From the NCBI RefSeq assembly GCF_015832195.1, contig NC_052028.1, positions 6,925,501 to 6,989,500 of the forward strand: a stretch of 64,000 bases of DNA, written 5' to 3'. Below the pieces are notes generated by a model that searched no databases, was not told the origin of the DNA, and worked only from the letters and a program-made list of their open reading frames with translations. This stretch comes from Motacilla alba alba (lineage: Eukaryota; Chordata; Aves; Passeriformes; Motacillidae). A program made the position numbers and the translations under genes. Positions 50,390 through 63,974 of the stretch are shown piece by piece (positions within the stretch are counted from its first letter, which is position 1; the number at the start of each line of letters is the position of its first letter).

Positions 50390-53300
50390 CCTTTTTCCTC
50401 ACTACTGAACTGTTTCTAGCCTCAGCAAGAGATGCTAAATCATGGAAAGGAGTGCACAAAAAGGCCATGCCTTTCTATGTCCAGAAGTTATTTTAAATTC
50501 TTATAAACCCATCTCCGTGGTTGCCATAATGGGCATATATATGTTGAGGCTGTGCATCTGATTAAATTCCCACAAGTAAGAGTATGGATAGGACCAGGAT
50601 CTCTTGAATTTGTAATTATACATAATACTTACTTCTCAGACAGTCTCTGCATGTTTAGGTTTGTGTAACCAAAGCTATATCTCTTTCTGCTGTGAATGAC
50701 AAAATTAATTCTTGATCTACTCTTCACTTATATATTCAAAGAAATAATGATACCAAGGTATGATGCTAACCTCAGACTTAGAGCTCCCACTCCCCACAGA
50801 TATTTAGGACCTTCTTTCACTGGCAGTAGCTGATAGATTATAATAGTTTATAATATTGAATCCACTGTTGCAATAAACATCTCATTTGAAGCAGTAATAG
50901 CAGACTATTATTTTGAGCAGCCTTAATCTGCCTTAGCTGTAACAAATAATTTAGAATTATTCAGTGTAAAGTATATAGGTGAGGTGTTAATAGAGAACCT
51001 GTTAGCCCAAAAAGCTTTTTAAATCAAGAATTTGAAATTCAGACTACAGTGGAATTTGATACTTTAATAACACCTTTCATACTGAAGGCATTCTAAGGCA
51101 ATTTCTGTAATGAGCTAGATAGTGTGGGTGCTCTGACTGTGTGGGGAATACAAATATCAATGGCCACAATTCATTCAACATAAGCTTTCTTACACAGACA
51201 TTAGAGTATGGAAATATGAAGGACTAAATATCCAAGTTAGTTTTCTGCATTTTCAGCAGTCATTTTGAGAGCTTCATGTCCCCCAGTACCTCAAACCTCA
51301 AAACCAGCCCACACACATTCAACTTCACTGGAAACAAGGTAGGGAAACAAGCAGTGGCATAGCTAAAATCCAAAAAATATCAAAACAGGGGAAAATCAAA
51401 AGGAGAAAGTGCATAAAATGTTTCCAGGGTCTCCTTACTTTCAAGTTAGTGAGTGGATTGTAGCCAAAAACTGTCAGAAAGATGACAAAAATATTCCTAT
51501 GTTAAGAAAAGGAGAAAGAAAATATTATTTATTTAGGTACATGGAAATAAGTATGGTAAAGATGGATTATACCAGGGAATAGGATAGAAAAACAATAAAT
51601 TCTTCCCAGTTTAATAGCTTGTACATTGGAATACTTTGTTTATTAGTACCTTGTAGCAACTCTTCGGCAAAGAAGTCTCCAAACTTCTGATGGATGCATT
51701 GCTAGAAAAAGCCTCATTCTTGGGATACAGGTCTGTAGAGCAGAGAGCAATATCTTCATAAACTGTACAAATCTGCATTTGCTTCAGTAAGCAAAAATAA
51801 TTAGAGTATCTAAAGTAAGAAAAGTCTGTTAAATAAAAAGTGGAAAGCTAAAGAATATGTGCTTTCATTCTGATTGAAAAGCTGAGTCAGTTTCAAAAAG
51901 CAGTTTTAATTAAAAAATATTCTGAAAATCTAGTATTATTTGATAATAGAGACAGGAATATGAAAATATTTTTATTTTTTTACTTGTAAGGAAGTAGAAA
52001 TAAAATCTTTGGCCAGTAGAACAAAGATTTTTCTATTCTAAAGATCAAAGATTTCATTCTTTGTGACAAATGCCAGTAACTTAAGCATGGATTTGAGCAT
52101 ATCATTTCTTTGGTTAAAATAGAATAAATCAGGCTGACTTCCAAACAGAAATATGTGGAATAGCTACAGAAGTATAACTTTTTCTGTACAAGATGGTGGA
52201 AAGCTGTTTCTTGTTTTGACAAATACTTCTGTCATCAGTTCCAGCAAATAGCTGGAGCAATTCATCTTTAGTTGGAAGACCAGATACAAAATTTCTTTGT
52301 TTCCAAATCTGCTAAATGTTCATGTTGAATTCTTCCCTGAATTGAATTGCAGGCAAAGTGTCAACGAGTTTCAGCTAACTGATGTGGATGAGACGTTCAA
52401 TGTCACTGTGAACTTCCCACTGACAGACACAGAGATTCAAATGTTTCTTCTGTGGCAGTTTTGTCGAGCGAAACATTTCAATTTGGATCAAATTTCTTTG
52501 AATGTTTGGCTTTGATGACAACGTTCACAACATATCTGAAAGTCATTTTTGTGCATTTTGTACAATTTAAATGTCTCCTATTCTGTTAGCTAGCTCACTT
52601 GAAGAAGTGACTAATGCGACCTTAGCATGTTCTGCACTTCTGCTCTCCAGATGAACAAGGTGAAAAGGATAACATTCCAGATTTATAGCTTTTAAAGAAG
52701 AAAGTGTCCTGTGGATGTTATTTTCCAGCCTGTAGATTTTTGTAACAGGCAAAACTATGGAAGCTTCAAGTCTCTATAGAGAGTATTGCTTCCTTGCATA
52801 TCGTAATATTGTACATGGCAGAGACCAGCACACTACGATGAAACAGTCAGCTGGAGGCAAAAGGAGATCTGATTGTTGAGTAAAAAGATGAAAAATTAAT
52901 ATTGAATTCATTATTCTGTGTTAATTCCTGCTTGCTTAACACCATTTTGGATGGAATAGAACCCCCTCTGTTCATTACCTACATGAAATGCCTTGCTACA
53001 CTCTTGAAAGTTCTGAAATGTTTTCAGTGGAGCATGAGCAAGAAAATGTTGTATTCCCTAAGCAAAACCCTATGCCACTAAACATTCATGTTTTCCCCTT
53101 TTAATTTTATAACTTGATAATATTTATGGGGGATTTTTTCTGAATGTTTTTGAAGTTACTTACCTGTACTTATACTGTTCTGATTACCTTTTGTGGTCAC
53201 AGTAATTTGTGACATATTTGAGCTGGTTGTCTGACTTAAAACTCATCCTATAAGCACACACTCTTTAAAATATATATAGTTTTTTAAATTGATTTTGCTT

Positions 53301-56300
53301 GGTTTATTAATAATTTTTCCAAATGCAGATGTATGAATGTATTTATGTGTTGAGGGACAGAAGATTGATAAGCTGTAATTCATCTCTAAGAATGGCATTT
53401 TGGTGTTCACTAAATATATCAAAAGCTGCCATGCTCAATATGAAATAATTTCCTCAGTATTTACTTATTATATAAGTAGTTCTTAAACATGCAGTACATT
53501 ACTGCCTGCCTTATTTGCATTTGTCATGTTCCAGGGCTATTCCCTTATCAACATAAAACCCTCTGCAGTTGCACTGCTTGCAATAAATTACTTCTGCTTT
53601 TTCTTTTGTTCTCAAGGTTGTCCCAATCTCTCAAGAACACTTAAGGACAGTAAGGCTATGGAGAAACAGAGAATGACAACTGAAGTTCCATTGCAACCTA
53701 GTAAGCTCAAGATTTTAAACTGAAGAGTATAGAAAATATATGGAGATGCTGCACTGTCAGTGAAGAAACTCTTGCTCTCACTGCACTCTCAGCTGTGAAC
53801 AAAGCACTGCATAATGGTGACACAGAAAATTTTAATAATTTCAAGGTAATCACATGTCTAGTTTTCAGGAATAATTCCTTTATTTGAAAACTGTTGGGCT
53901 GGGGGAGAGAGAAAGAGATATGCAATTTATCTGATCAAATTATTAGCATTTAAAGATGCCTGTTGTTCAGTTAAGAAAGGGATTGGGTGTGACTGGTTCA
54001 GATTTATTAATCTGGCATTTAGATGTCTGAGTTAAGACAGATCACTCCCTCACTGTGTGTCTAACTAATAATTTCTGAGCTCAAAAGTTAAGCTCCTAAC
54101 CCAGTAAACAGAGAAATGCAGCTCAAGTAGGCTACAGAGAATTCAGCCTTTTCTCATAGTCTATGCAGAGGCAAAATATTCAATAGTACTCAAAAAGGTG
54201 TCCTTTGCATAGGTATAAATATTTTTAAACCCACAAAATATTTATAATTGATTCAGTATGGAGCAGAACTAAGCCAAGGAGATTTTGGATATGATGCCTA
54301 CAGGTCAGATTAGATATATTTATCCTTAAAAATACAGGAAATCACATAAGGAAGTAACAGGAGACAATTGTTATGTAATATTTTATATTATCAGTATTTA
54401 AATTTTTCTAAATAATTTCCAACTTTTTACATATTCCTGCATATATTTTAGTTTACAATGTCACAGCTAAATTTCAGATCATCATGGCATTTGTGTGAGA
54501 ATTGTCTGAATGTTACTGATTTTAAAATGTCATTATTTCAGGGATTTTACAAAGTATATCCATCATCAATTTAATCCCATTGTTTCATTTCTTTGGCTCT
54601 CAGAATGCTGAGCATTAATTTCAAACAGATTCATAAAACTTTTGACACTTTTTTGAATTACAGTGCTGGCACAGCTGACTTATTTATTCCTTCTCATCTC
54701 AAAACCAAAATAATATTAAGGGCTGCCTTAAATGTTGTCAATGACCTAAGGAGTGCCCTTAAGGTACTTTTTAACCAAAAAGAGGGGGTTTTTTTGTAAA
54801 CATGGGATTGCAAAATAACTGTTCTCCACTTGCCTGAGAAACACGTCAAAATGTGGTTTGTCTGTTTCACTCTTTAATACAGTATTGCTTAACAATCTAT
54901 GTCAGGAAGCCAATCTACATCTTGAAGGAAATATTATTACTTCCTCTGTTTTAAGTCCAACTAAACATTTAGACAATTTTTAATTGAGACAAGGTTGAAC
55001 AATGTGGCATGAATTGGGAATTGGGAGTAAAAGCAAAATAGCTGTTCTGGCGCAAGCTCTTGGCTTGTTATTAAGTAAGATGATTACTATAATTAGTGGC
55101 AGAGAAGATGTACAATTGTCTTTATGAAATGGCTGTGGATGATCTCCAAAAAATTATCGTGCTGTCTGTCTAGCCAGCAAAATATCACAAGAGGACACCT
55201 GTGTTCTGGAGAGGAACAGTCGTAGATCTGCTGTTGCACAAGCTGCCACTGCACTGTCATGGACTGTACTTGCTGCTGGAACCAGCCTAGGATGGGAATG
55301 GGGAACACCTTTTGTTTGCACCAAAAGTAAAAGAAGAGAGATGGATAACATTTAAACAAGATCCCTTTCCCTTCAGTTATCTTCTTTTATGTTTTGAATT
55401 ACATTTGTCTTTTTATTCTGTAGGTCAGCCTAGAAATCCATATCCCCACCTGCCCGCTGTTATCCTAGGTCAGGGAATACTACCCAACCTTTCTCCTTCC
55501 TCTAAATACCCAACAAGCAGTGCCTGATTCCTATATGGAAAATGCCACAGCCTCCATAGGAAGTTGAAAGCACCTCTGTCTTTACCTCTGTGCATTTTTC
55601 TATCTGGTAATTACATAGGTTTGAACAGCATTTTAAAGGCAGAAAGAGAATGAACCCTGGGTCACTGTTCCAAAGAGTGAGATTTAGTCTAAAAGCAAGG
55701 GAAAGGAAAATCTCACTCTTTTTCTGGTCATTTTGACAAGCAAAACTCTTTCTGGGAATTTTTTTATAAGAAGAAATGAGTCTGCAGTGTCTTTAAAACC
55801 TTCTGGAACAAGTTCTTTAGAAGGGGAGGCAGAGAAATGCAGGTTAGTCATCTGCAGTGAGGTACATGACACTTAAGTCTTTCAGGAATTAGTTATTTGT
55901 CATCATTTGCAGGAGTTAGAGATTTTTTTTACCTGGAGAACTTTTATATTGAACTTCCTTTTGGGTTTATGCTACCTAGAGTCTGTGTAATCCATAGTTT
56001 CAAGGTTGTGTCTTTGCATCTGGGAGTTCAAATTCCATGTAATTTATGTATTAGACATTAAATCCTTTTTCAAGCTGGAATATCTGGTTTGGGGTGATTA
56101 AAACATTTTACATGTGTATTTATTTGCTCAGTCAAACAAGACAACTGTGAAGAGACCTGATCTGGTATTTAAGTGCAATTTTAATCAAGATATCTGTTAT
56201 TTTGCTACTGCGACATACATTAATAGTCCTATATATATATAACACATTTTCTATCTGTAACTTCTACTCATACCATGTAGATTGTTTTTCTCACTCTTAC

Positions 56301-57127
56301 ATTTCTGATACCTATGGTGTGGAAAGAATGAGGAAAATCTTCTAACATTAATGTTACACAAATAGTACTTTAAGACTAGGGAGAGAAATACAGTGCATCC
56401 AAATGAAGATTAAAGAGAATTTGTAGAGAAAGAACTACCTGATTTGGAATGAAATCAGGAACCCCACAGCTAATGAGCTCATCCTTGGGGAAAAAAAACT
56501 GCCATAAGGTAAAATATGAACTCAGCACCAAGCATACAGGCTATGAAAAGTAGATCATTAATTAAATTTATTTCATGAAATACACATATATAAAAAATAC
56601 TATTCCACAGGATCTGACGTAGCGACTTCAATGACAATAGCGTAACATTTAAATCTAAAAGAATTTTGTTGAGAAATGTTGCTGTCCTTCTGAGAAGAAA
56701 TTCTGTTTCAATAGATGACAGCAGGGTCCTTCTGCTTTATTTCTTTAATCAGTTTCAAAGGCCAACAGATACTTCATAATGGTGCTTTCTTTCCTAAAGC
56801 AGGCATCTGGTAAGACATTATCTTTCCCAAGCTAAAATCACCTGCCTTAACAATTGTTCAAGGTGAGCTTAAATAGGGCAAGACACATGCTGTTCTTACA
56901 GCTGTATCTGTTCAGGTGCACAGTTCCCAACTGCATGGGGCTGCCCACTCCCGTACTGAATGCCAGAAGACAGAAAAAGGGAAATGGGTAGGGATGAGAA
57001 TTTTATTTAAAGGTCCTACTATTGTTGGAACAGTTACAGTATCCAAAAACATTATAATTAATGGTACCAAGCATACCATTTCCTCTTCCTCGGTGTAAAA
57101 AAAACCCAAATTATATCACTGGCTGCT
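50390..57127. other. Intergenic, no gene recognised
   Basis: AT-rich, with no identifiable exon, RNA gene or transposon. Short open frames (52297-52515, 54593-54799, 55093-55527) have no domain. A pair of mirrored frames at 56912-57109 on both strands is a strand shadow. Confidence 0.5.
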
Positions 57128-58079
57128 CATGGTTTGATTGGGTGCACTGTTGAGTGAGTAAAAAATAAGCTGGCCAGACCCAGAGAGTGGTGGCTAAATC
57201 CATTTGGTGGCAGGTGACAAATGATGTCGCTCATGGCTCAGTATTGGGCCCAGTCCTATTTAACATCTTTATCAATGGTCCAGAATAGGAGTTTGAGTGC
57301 AGCCTCAGGCAGTTTGCAGGGGCCACCAGGCTGGGTGGGAGTGTAGATGTCCTGAAGGGCAGGAGGGCTCTGCAGGAGGCTCTGGACGGGCCAGACTGAT
57401 GGGCTCTGACCGGTGGTCTGAGGTTCCACAAGCCCAAGTGACGGGTGCTGCTCTGGGGTGACAGCAGCCCCCTGCAGTGCTCCAGGCTGGAGCCCACCCT
57501 TCCACAAGCAAGAGTGGCAGCAGGACCAGGGCAGGGATTGTCCCCTGCACTGGGCACTGTGAGGGACCTCAAGTGCTGTGTCCAGTTCTGGGCCACTCCT
57601 TTCAGGAATGACACCGAGCTGCTGGAGCAGGTCCAGGGAAGGGCAGCAGATCTGGGGAAGGCCTGGAGAGCCCTAAAAGGAATGGCTGAGAGAGCTGGAG
57701 GTGTTCAGCATGGGGAAAAAGGAATATCAGAGGAGGTTTTATTGTTCTCCACAGCTTCCTGAAAGTTGGTGGGAAAAAGGTGGTTGTTGGTCTCTTGTCC
57801 CAGGTAACAAGTGATAGTAGAAGAGGTAAAGAGGAAATGGCCTTAAGTGCAGCCAGAGGAAGTTTTCTAATGGGATACTATAGGTTGTTCACTGGAAACT
57901 GGAACAGGCTCCCGAGGGCAGTGGTCACAGCACCAGTCTGCCAGAGGTCACAGAGCATTTGGAGAACCCTCTCAGGTGCATGGTGGGATTCTTGGGGTGT
58001 CCTGTGCAGGACCAGGAGATGGGCTTGATGATCCTTGCGCATCCCTTTCAACTCAGGATGTTCTATGATTCTGTACTCC
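57128..58079 (+). mobile_element. CR1 LINE, 5'-truncated copy with internal deletions
   Basis: It matches the end of the CR1 reverse-transcriptase ORF and the 3'UTR in order. Landmarks are CCCAGAGAGTGGTGG, CAGTATTGGGCCCAGTCCT, TTTAACATCTTTATCAATG, the GTTTGCAG...CCAGGCTGGGTGGGAGTG segment, TTCTGGGCCACTCCTTTC, GGTCCAGGGAAGGGCAGC, GTTGGTCTCTTGTCCCAGGT, ACTGGAACAGGCTCCC, and an end at TTCTATGATTCTGT (58060-58073). Compared with the family as I know it, a block is missing around 57450-57530. The reading frame is broken, so it is a dead copy. Open frames called here are remnants or shadows. Confidence 0.93.
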
Positions 58080-58268
58080 TAGGAATTTCACTGACAGGGT
58101 TATCCAGCACTGGAACAGGACCAAGAGAAGTCATTGAGTCCCTACCCCTGGAGGTGTTTAAAAGACCTGTAGATGTGGAGCTTAGGGACATGGTTTAGTG
58201 CTGGGTTAAAGGCTGGGCTTGATGACCTTTAAGGTCTTTTCCAACCTAAAACACTCTATGACTCTTTC
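58080..58268 (+). mobile_element. Second CR1 3' end, directly abutting the first
   Basis: Starting at TTTCACTGACAGGGTT it repeats the CR1 3' region: AGCACTGGAACAGG, CCCTGGAGGTGTTTAAAAG, TGTAGATGTGGAGCTTAGGG, ACATGGTTTAGTGCTGGG, GGCTTGATGACCTTTAAGGT, ending ACTCTATGACTCT. Its sequence differs from the copy just upstream, so it is a separate subfamily or insertion rather than a recent duplication. Both copies have the same orientation. Confidence 0.9.
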
Positions 58269-61200
58269 ATAGAGACAGTGTTCAGATTTGTCTGTGTTTA
58301 AGAAACAGAGGAGTGGCCTCCTCTTTCTTCCCAAGGAAGTCTGCTTTTCTTCCTTTATTTTTTTTTAATTTCTCACAGAGTCTTTATTAAAGAAAATAAA
58401 TGTAAATGCAGTGCCTCTAGCAGTAAAATTAAAATTTTAAGGCTTGATTAAAGTATGCAGACTGTCAACTGCTACACCATAAGAGATTCTGCCACTGACA
58501 TTTCATAATACGCAATGCATTCAGGGGAAAATATCCCAAAAGAGGATTGCTTTCTCCTAAATAAGCATAATTTACGGCAAAATTTAATGAAGAAAACCAT
58601 GAAGTGGACTAAAATAAACAAGACACTTCTGTGTGAATCTTAGTAATGTTCGACCAAAAATTGATGCTGTATTGCCAGGATAAGGCACTGTACATTTATA
58701 TATAAATAATGAGATGTTATATAAAACATATGTGCTACAGACAGCATTGGAATCTGGACATCTGCCTTGCTCACTAATGAGGCAAAGACACTGGAGTGAG
58801 TCATGCTGCCAAGGAAAATGTTCTTGCATTCCGGAGAGAAATTTTAAGATCTGGGTGTTTAATTCAAAAGAAGAGGTTTATGAGGAAGGGCCAGTATGAG
58901 TCGGTGTGTGAAACATGAAGTAAGAGGTGGGGAGGCCTTAGTGCTGTACAAAATTATTGTATGTTTTTATACAAATGATCATTTTAACAGAGAGTAGCTT
59001 TAATTCCCTAGACAGGTCAAGGGAGAATAAAAATGGTTCATTTATGAAAACTCACAGAGGCTGGAAATTGTTCACAAAAAATGATGAGAATATGATCCTA
59101 TCACTTAATTCTTTGTAACAGTCCTACTCTATTTTTTTCCTATTATTTTTTGCTAGTGACCCTGGAATTTGTCCATTTTTTTAGAAACAAAATACGCCTT
59201 GATTAACTGCAGTTAGTTGTTTTCTCTGTACACAGACTGAAGCTTGAAACATGCTGTTTCATATTTCATAAGAAACTAAATGTTACCTTATAACATCCCA
59301 CTTTTTTGCTTTCTGGATTTTATTTATGCAGCTCAGGTGTGCAGCTTGCTTAGGACTAAGCTCCACGGAGCATGAGAGTGGCTCTGACACTGGTGAAGGT
59401 GTGGCACTGCCCTAAGTGAATGTCCTCACTGTCAGCCAATACTTTTGTTACAGCTTTGCACACACCAGTCTGCTGCTGGATCTTCTGAATGCTGACTTTT
59501 GCATTTTTTCTGTATTATGCAACACTTGCCCCTGGATCCCTACACAGGTTTTAATGACTTGTCAGGCAAATCAAAAAACCAGACTTTTTTTTCACTCTGC
59601 AATAATCTAGAACTGCTAATAGAGCCTTAACGTATAAGGCTCACCTTCCTTTTTTGTTGGGAGAGTGAGAGAAATATGCAGGTGCATCAGGATCAGCCAC
59701 TCAGAGCCTTCCTTCAGCAGGATGGTGGCCTAATTCCTCTGGCTTTGAGCTAGGCCTTATTGGTTTAAAAGTGAGCTGTTTTCCAGCATGAATCATACCA
59801 AGCAGAAATAGCCCTCTGGAATACTTAATCTTTCTCTCACTACACTAATTTTATTTAAAGATATCTCTGGTGATTCAAATTCAACTGTGGTTCAACTTTG
59901 AAACTTTTGCCATATGGATTTCCCTGAGTTGTTATGTAATTTCTCATAGGCTGAAGAACCTCAGTTATTAACATTTTTCACTTGAAGCAATTTTTTTTAA
60001 TGAAGTGGGAAAGATAAAGAACTGAAGGAGATTTAGTGCTGTTTATTTTATATTCTTTGAGAGCCACAGGATTATGTGCTAGCTTGTAAATGGGCTGTGA
60101 GTTTATTTTCCCTCAAGAACAAAAATGTCCCTGGAACACTACAAGGAAAATGGATTTCAAGACTCAGATCTAAATTTAGAACTGTGATTAATTGTCAGCT
60201 TCTGTGAGAATCAGTGTTTTATAATGATTGCTCATATGAACTGTTTTCTAACCTATCTTTCCATTTTGAAGATGTGTTTCTCTTTTAAGCTTTTGGGGAC
60301 ATAATCATCTTGGCAAAACTGGAACATTGTCTTGGCCCTGTTCTAGGATGAGGATGATATCAAAAAGTGCTGCTAATATGACCAGTGACTAAACAAAGCA
60401 CTGAAATAAATGAAAGAAAGAACAAGTTTCAAATTTTAATAGACATCACAAATATGTGCAAGCTTAAAAACCTTTGTGTGTTTCATGGAATTTGTCGTGG
60501 ATGGAACTTTAAATGTAAACTACCCCTGTGTAGAGGAAGGATAAAAGAAAGTTGTCAGTATTTGAACTTGAAAGAAATTTGCAGATAATATCTGTTTTAA
60601 GTTTCTGGTTATCCATTCCAGTTTGTTATTTCATTCACTATGATCTAACAATGGAGGAAGTAGAAGTACAAGATGTAGATCAAAAAATGCAAATATTTTT
60701 TAAAATAGTAAATTTTATACGAAAAAACTGAAACCACTTTTTCCTTTTTAGTCACAGAGGTGATCAAATTAATGAAAAAATTTCAAGTCCTTTAAAGTAG
60801 CTCTGAAACACAATAGAAGTAGCTCTGAAAGCAATTGTATATAAAAGCTTCTGGTACTTGAAGTAGCTGAATTAATACATTTTAATTAGCTTAGGATAAT
60901 GCCTGAATAATTTTGCTGTGTTGTACAAAAAGGATTGCCAGATAATTTTAAATTTGTACACACCCATTCTGAAGAATGAAGTGAAGTAAGAATTTGCCAT
61001 CTTCATGATTTTTGCAGAATTTTATGTAGGAGCACAGTTATGAAATTTTTGTATTGCCATCTTTATATTTCTCCTCAGCTGGTTTGTTGTTTTGTTTGGT
61101 TATTTTTCTTTTTCTGAGTTGAAATGTCATGGTCTAGTTACTCTGCTGTTTTGCAAACATTTAAAGCCAGCATTGTCCCTGAAAGGTTAATCACAGTATC

Positions 61201-62859
61201 CTTCCATTCATTTAATCCCATCCCCATGCTTCTTCCTCACTTCTTCTGGCACCAGTTCTTGTATGACCATATGGTGCATCTGATGGTGGTGCTGAGCTAA
61301 TGAATTGCTATTGTTTTAACCAGATTTGGTCCAAACCACAGTAGTTTCCAATTCATTTACTGTTCAGCTGTATAGTCTCCTGTATAGTTACTTGTCAGCC
61401 TGGTCCTCACACTTCTGGTTTTTCTGTGAAATATTTTTCATTTGGGTGACTGGAATTTCTAAACATGTCTTAGAAGTGTTAAACATGCATATTGTTTTGC
61501 CATCAGCTCTTTTATTTGTTTCTCTAATGTTCAAAACTTTAAATTTTGTTAAAATGAAAAAAAACCTGACATTTTATTGACTGAAACCCTGCACTGTACT
61601 ACGCATTTGTGCTTAGTTGACAGAAGGGATGGGTCTTTTAAAGAATATCAGTCCTTATTCTGACTTGTAATGATACTGGGTATGCAGAAAAGCATCTTTC
61701 ATTATTCTAAAACATAAATCCCTCCAGTATTTCTTGACAAAGAAATAGAGAGCAGAGCTACTACTATGGGTTAGTGTGGTAAATGGAATCCCAAAATAGG
61801 GGGCTATTAAGAGTACTGGTGACAGTCATACAGGTTCTCAAAACAAACTATAGCTTTGAGATTTAGGACAGAAATCAGGAATAAGGTCTAGTAGGGACAG
61901 TATGCATCTAGGAAGTTTGAGTGAGTCATGTTGTCTCCAGTGTTTAAACACTACTTCCCTATTTTCCATCTGGCATGTTGGGGGGATGAGTGGGTGGGAG
62001 CGTGTGTGCATTCTTTAACATGCCCAAGTTAAACTCTTGGTGGATTCAAAGATTCCCTGTGACAAAAAGAGAAGCACGTTGTGAGAAGAAATGGAGGGGA
62101 ACATCCTTTCAGACAGTGAAGAAACAGAAATAGTTTCCTTTTATGTTCTTGCACCGCACTGTAAGAATGGGCTTGATTAATAGGGTAAGAAAGAGTGTTT
62201 CCAGGTGATTAAAATTTTCTTCATTGAGTTTTAGATTATGGTAATTTATCAGAGAATTCAGGCTGGTTTTTAGTTATTCTATACTTTTTTTTTTCTTCCA
62301 AAACAAAGGAAGAACATTTGAAGAAGGAGAGAAGAGAAAGAGTGGGTAAAGAGAAAGTAAACACAGATTAATCAAGAGGAAAGACTAAGAGGCAAGAGAA
62401 CCTCACTGAAAGAAACAGACTTATGTATCTGTGGCTGTAGGTGCTTTTGCTCAAATGCAGTCTTTTAAGACACAAGGCACAGAGATTAAATAAAAAAGTG
62501 AATGCAGAAATGAAATTGAGTTGAAGATGGATTTTTTAAAAGGGTACATGAGTAATGAGGTACATGAATAACTACAATTTAGAGTAGTTGAATTTTCTGA
62601 TATCCTTTGACTACCCAGTCCTGGAGAACTTTACTATGAAAACCTTAAATTATGTTTTTATTTACAGTTTTCACATAGACTTAATGTCACTTATGTTAAT
62701 ATCATTATACAAGACTTGTATCAGCACAACAAAACATAGCATTTTTGTTTGTTTATTTGAACCATAATATTAAGACCTCATTATTTGGGATTAATCATCC
62801 ACTCCCTGTGCTGGAGGTCAGGATTTTTCCTTTTCTTTCTCTCAGGGAATTTTCTCCTA
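58269..62859. other. Intergenic, no gene recognised
   Basis: AT-rich sequence without a recognisable exon, RNA gene or transposon. Open frames of 60-85 codons (58584-58899, 59416-59610, 60385-60588, 61326-61580) lack domains. Confidence 0.5.
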
Positions 62860-63260
62860 TTTGTTGCCTAAGAGATGATAACAACTGGTACTTGAGAGAA
62901 CAAAAGATGTGGATGGGAGGAAGAGGAAGGGTGCAGCTGGCTACTCTCTTAGCTGGGGGGTTTTCTCTCGGGAAGGGCAGAGATAGTGAGAGATTTTGGC
63001 TTCTCCTATCATGGGTGAGCCTTTGCTTGTAAGAGCAGCTGTTGGACCTTATCAACACCTGGTCTCACTGGAAAAGGGCCCTCCCCATCCACTGGTGCCC
63101 CAGAGGAGAACCCAGGGCCCTAAGAGAGGTTCCCACCTTCCTTGGCAGACACCTGCCTTTCAAACCAATACAGCCTGCTGTGACTTTGAGAATTCATTCT
63201 CATAGGATTGCTTATGTGAAAGCCCACAGTGGAAATAAACTTCCCTATTTATCGTGGTCC
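62860..63260 (+). repeat. Possible LTR-like block
   Basis: A block of higher GC content, with AAGAGGAAGGGTGCAGCTGG, a CTCGGGAAGGGCAGAGATAG segment, and an AATAAA at about 63231. It looks unlike the flanking AT-rich DNA and is organised like the regulatory end of a retroelement. I cannot name a family, and an ordinary intergenic stretch is possible. Overlapping open frames on both strands argue against a gene. Confidence 0.2.
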
Positions 63261-63974
63261 AAATAGAGCCAAAAAGATTTATTTTCTCTTTAGAAAACAG
63301 GATCTAGTTTCTTTTTTAGTTTGCTTGGATAGCTGCTTTCAGGACCTTATCTTTTAACTGCTGAGATATGAACAGATTACATGCAGTAGCTACAGCAGAG
63401 AGATATTATAAACTACCATAGCTACTGACACACTTGGTGAGTTAGAATCTCTTGACCTTCAAGTGTACTGGAAAGCCCATCTGCTTGGACAGGCTTTTGC
63501 CTGATAGGGGGTCATCTTTGTCTAATTTCAGTGTCCTCCCTTTTGTCATGTTAACTAAAATAAATTTCATATGCCTGCATATAATGCTGTTCAGTTGGTA
63601 ACACTGTTTTCCTCAAGTCCTGTCCCCAAAAACCTCATGTAACTTTGAATGTAATGTATGCCTGTCTCTGCTACTGACTGGAGACCCATGTAGCTAAAAC
63701 TGTCTTCCTAAATGCAGGCTAAGGGAGAAATTTTGACAATTACACCATCATTTCACTCTTTTAATAGCTTTACTATTGGCTGTCCCAATGCATTAATTTA
63801 GAATGAAGCTAAACTGAATTAGTCATATCTATAAAAGCTCTTCAGGGTTGCACTTGTTATACTAAACTGAAGGATTTCCAGCTGGTGTGGCAGTTTGTGA
63901 GGCTTTTTTGGCAGAAATCTCATGTAATTTACCGATGGGTACAAAATAACCGTTACTTCCAATTTGTTTTACAG
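63261..63974. other. Intergenic or intronic, nothing recognised
   Basis: No repeat, exon or RNA gene is seen up to the acceptor-like site at the right edge. Confidence 0.5.

Noticed and set aside
57231..57762. Open frames of 81-127 codons on both strands
   Set aside because: They lie inside a degraded CR1 copy; the plus-strand frame is a broken LINE remnant and the minus-strand ones are shadows.
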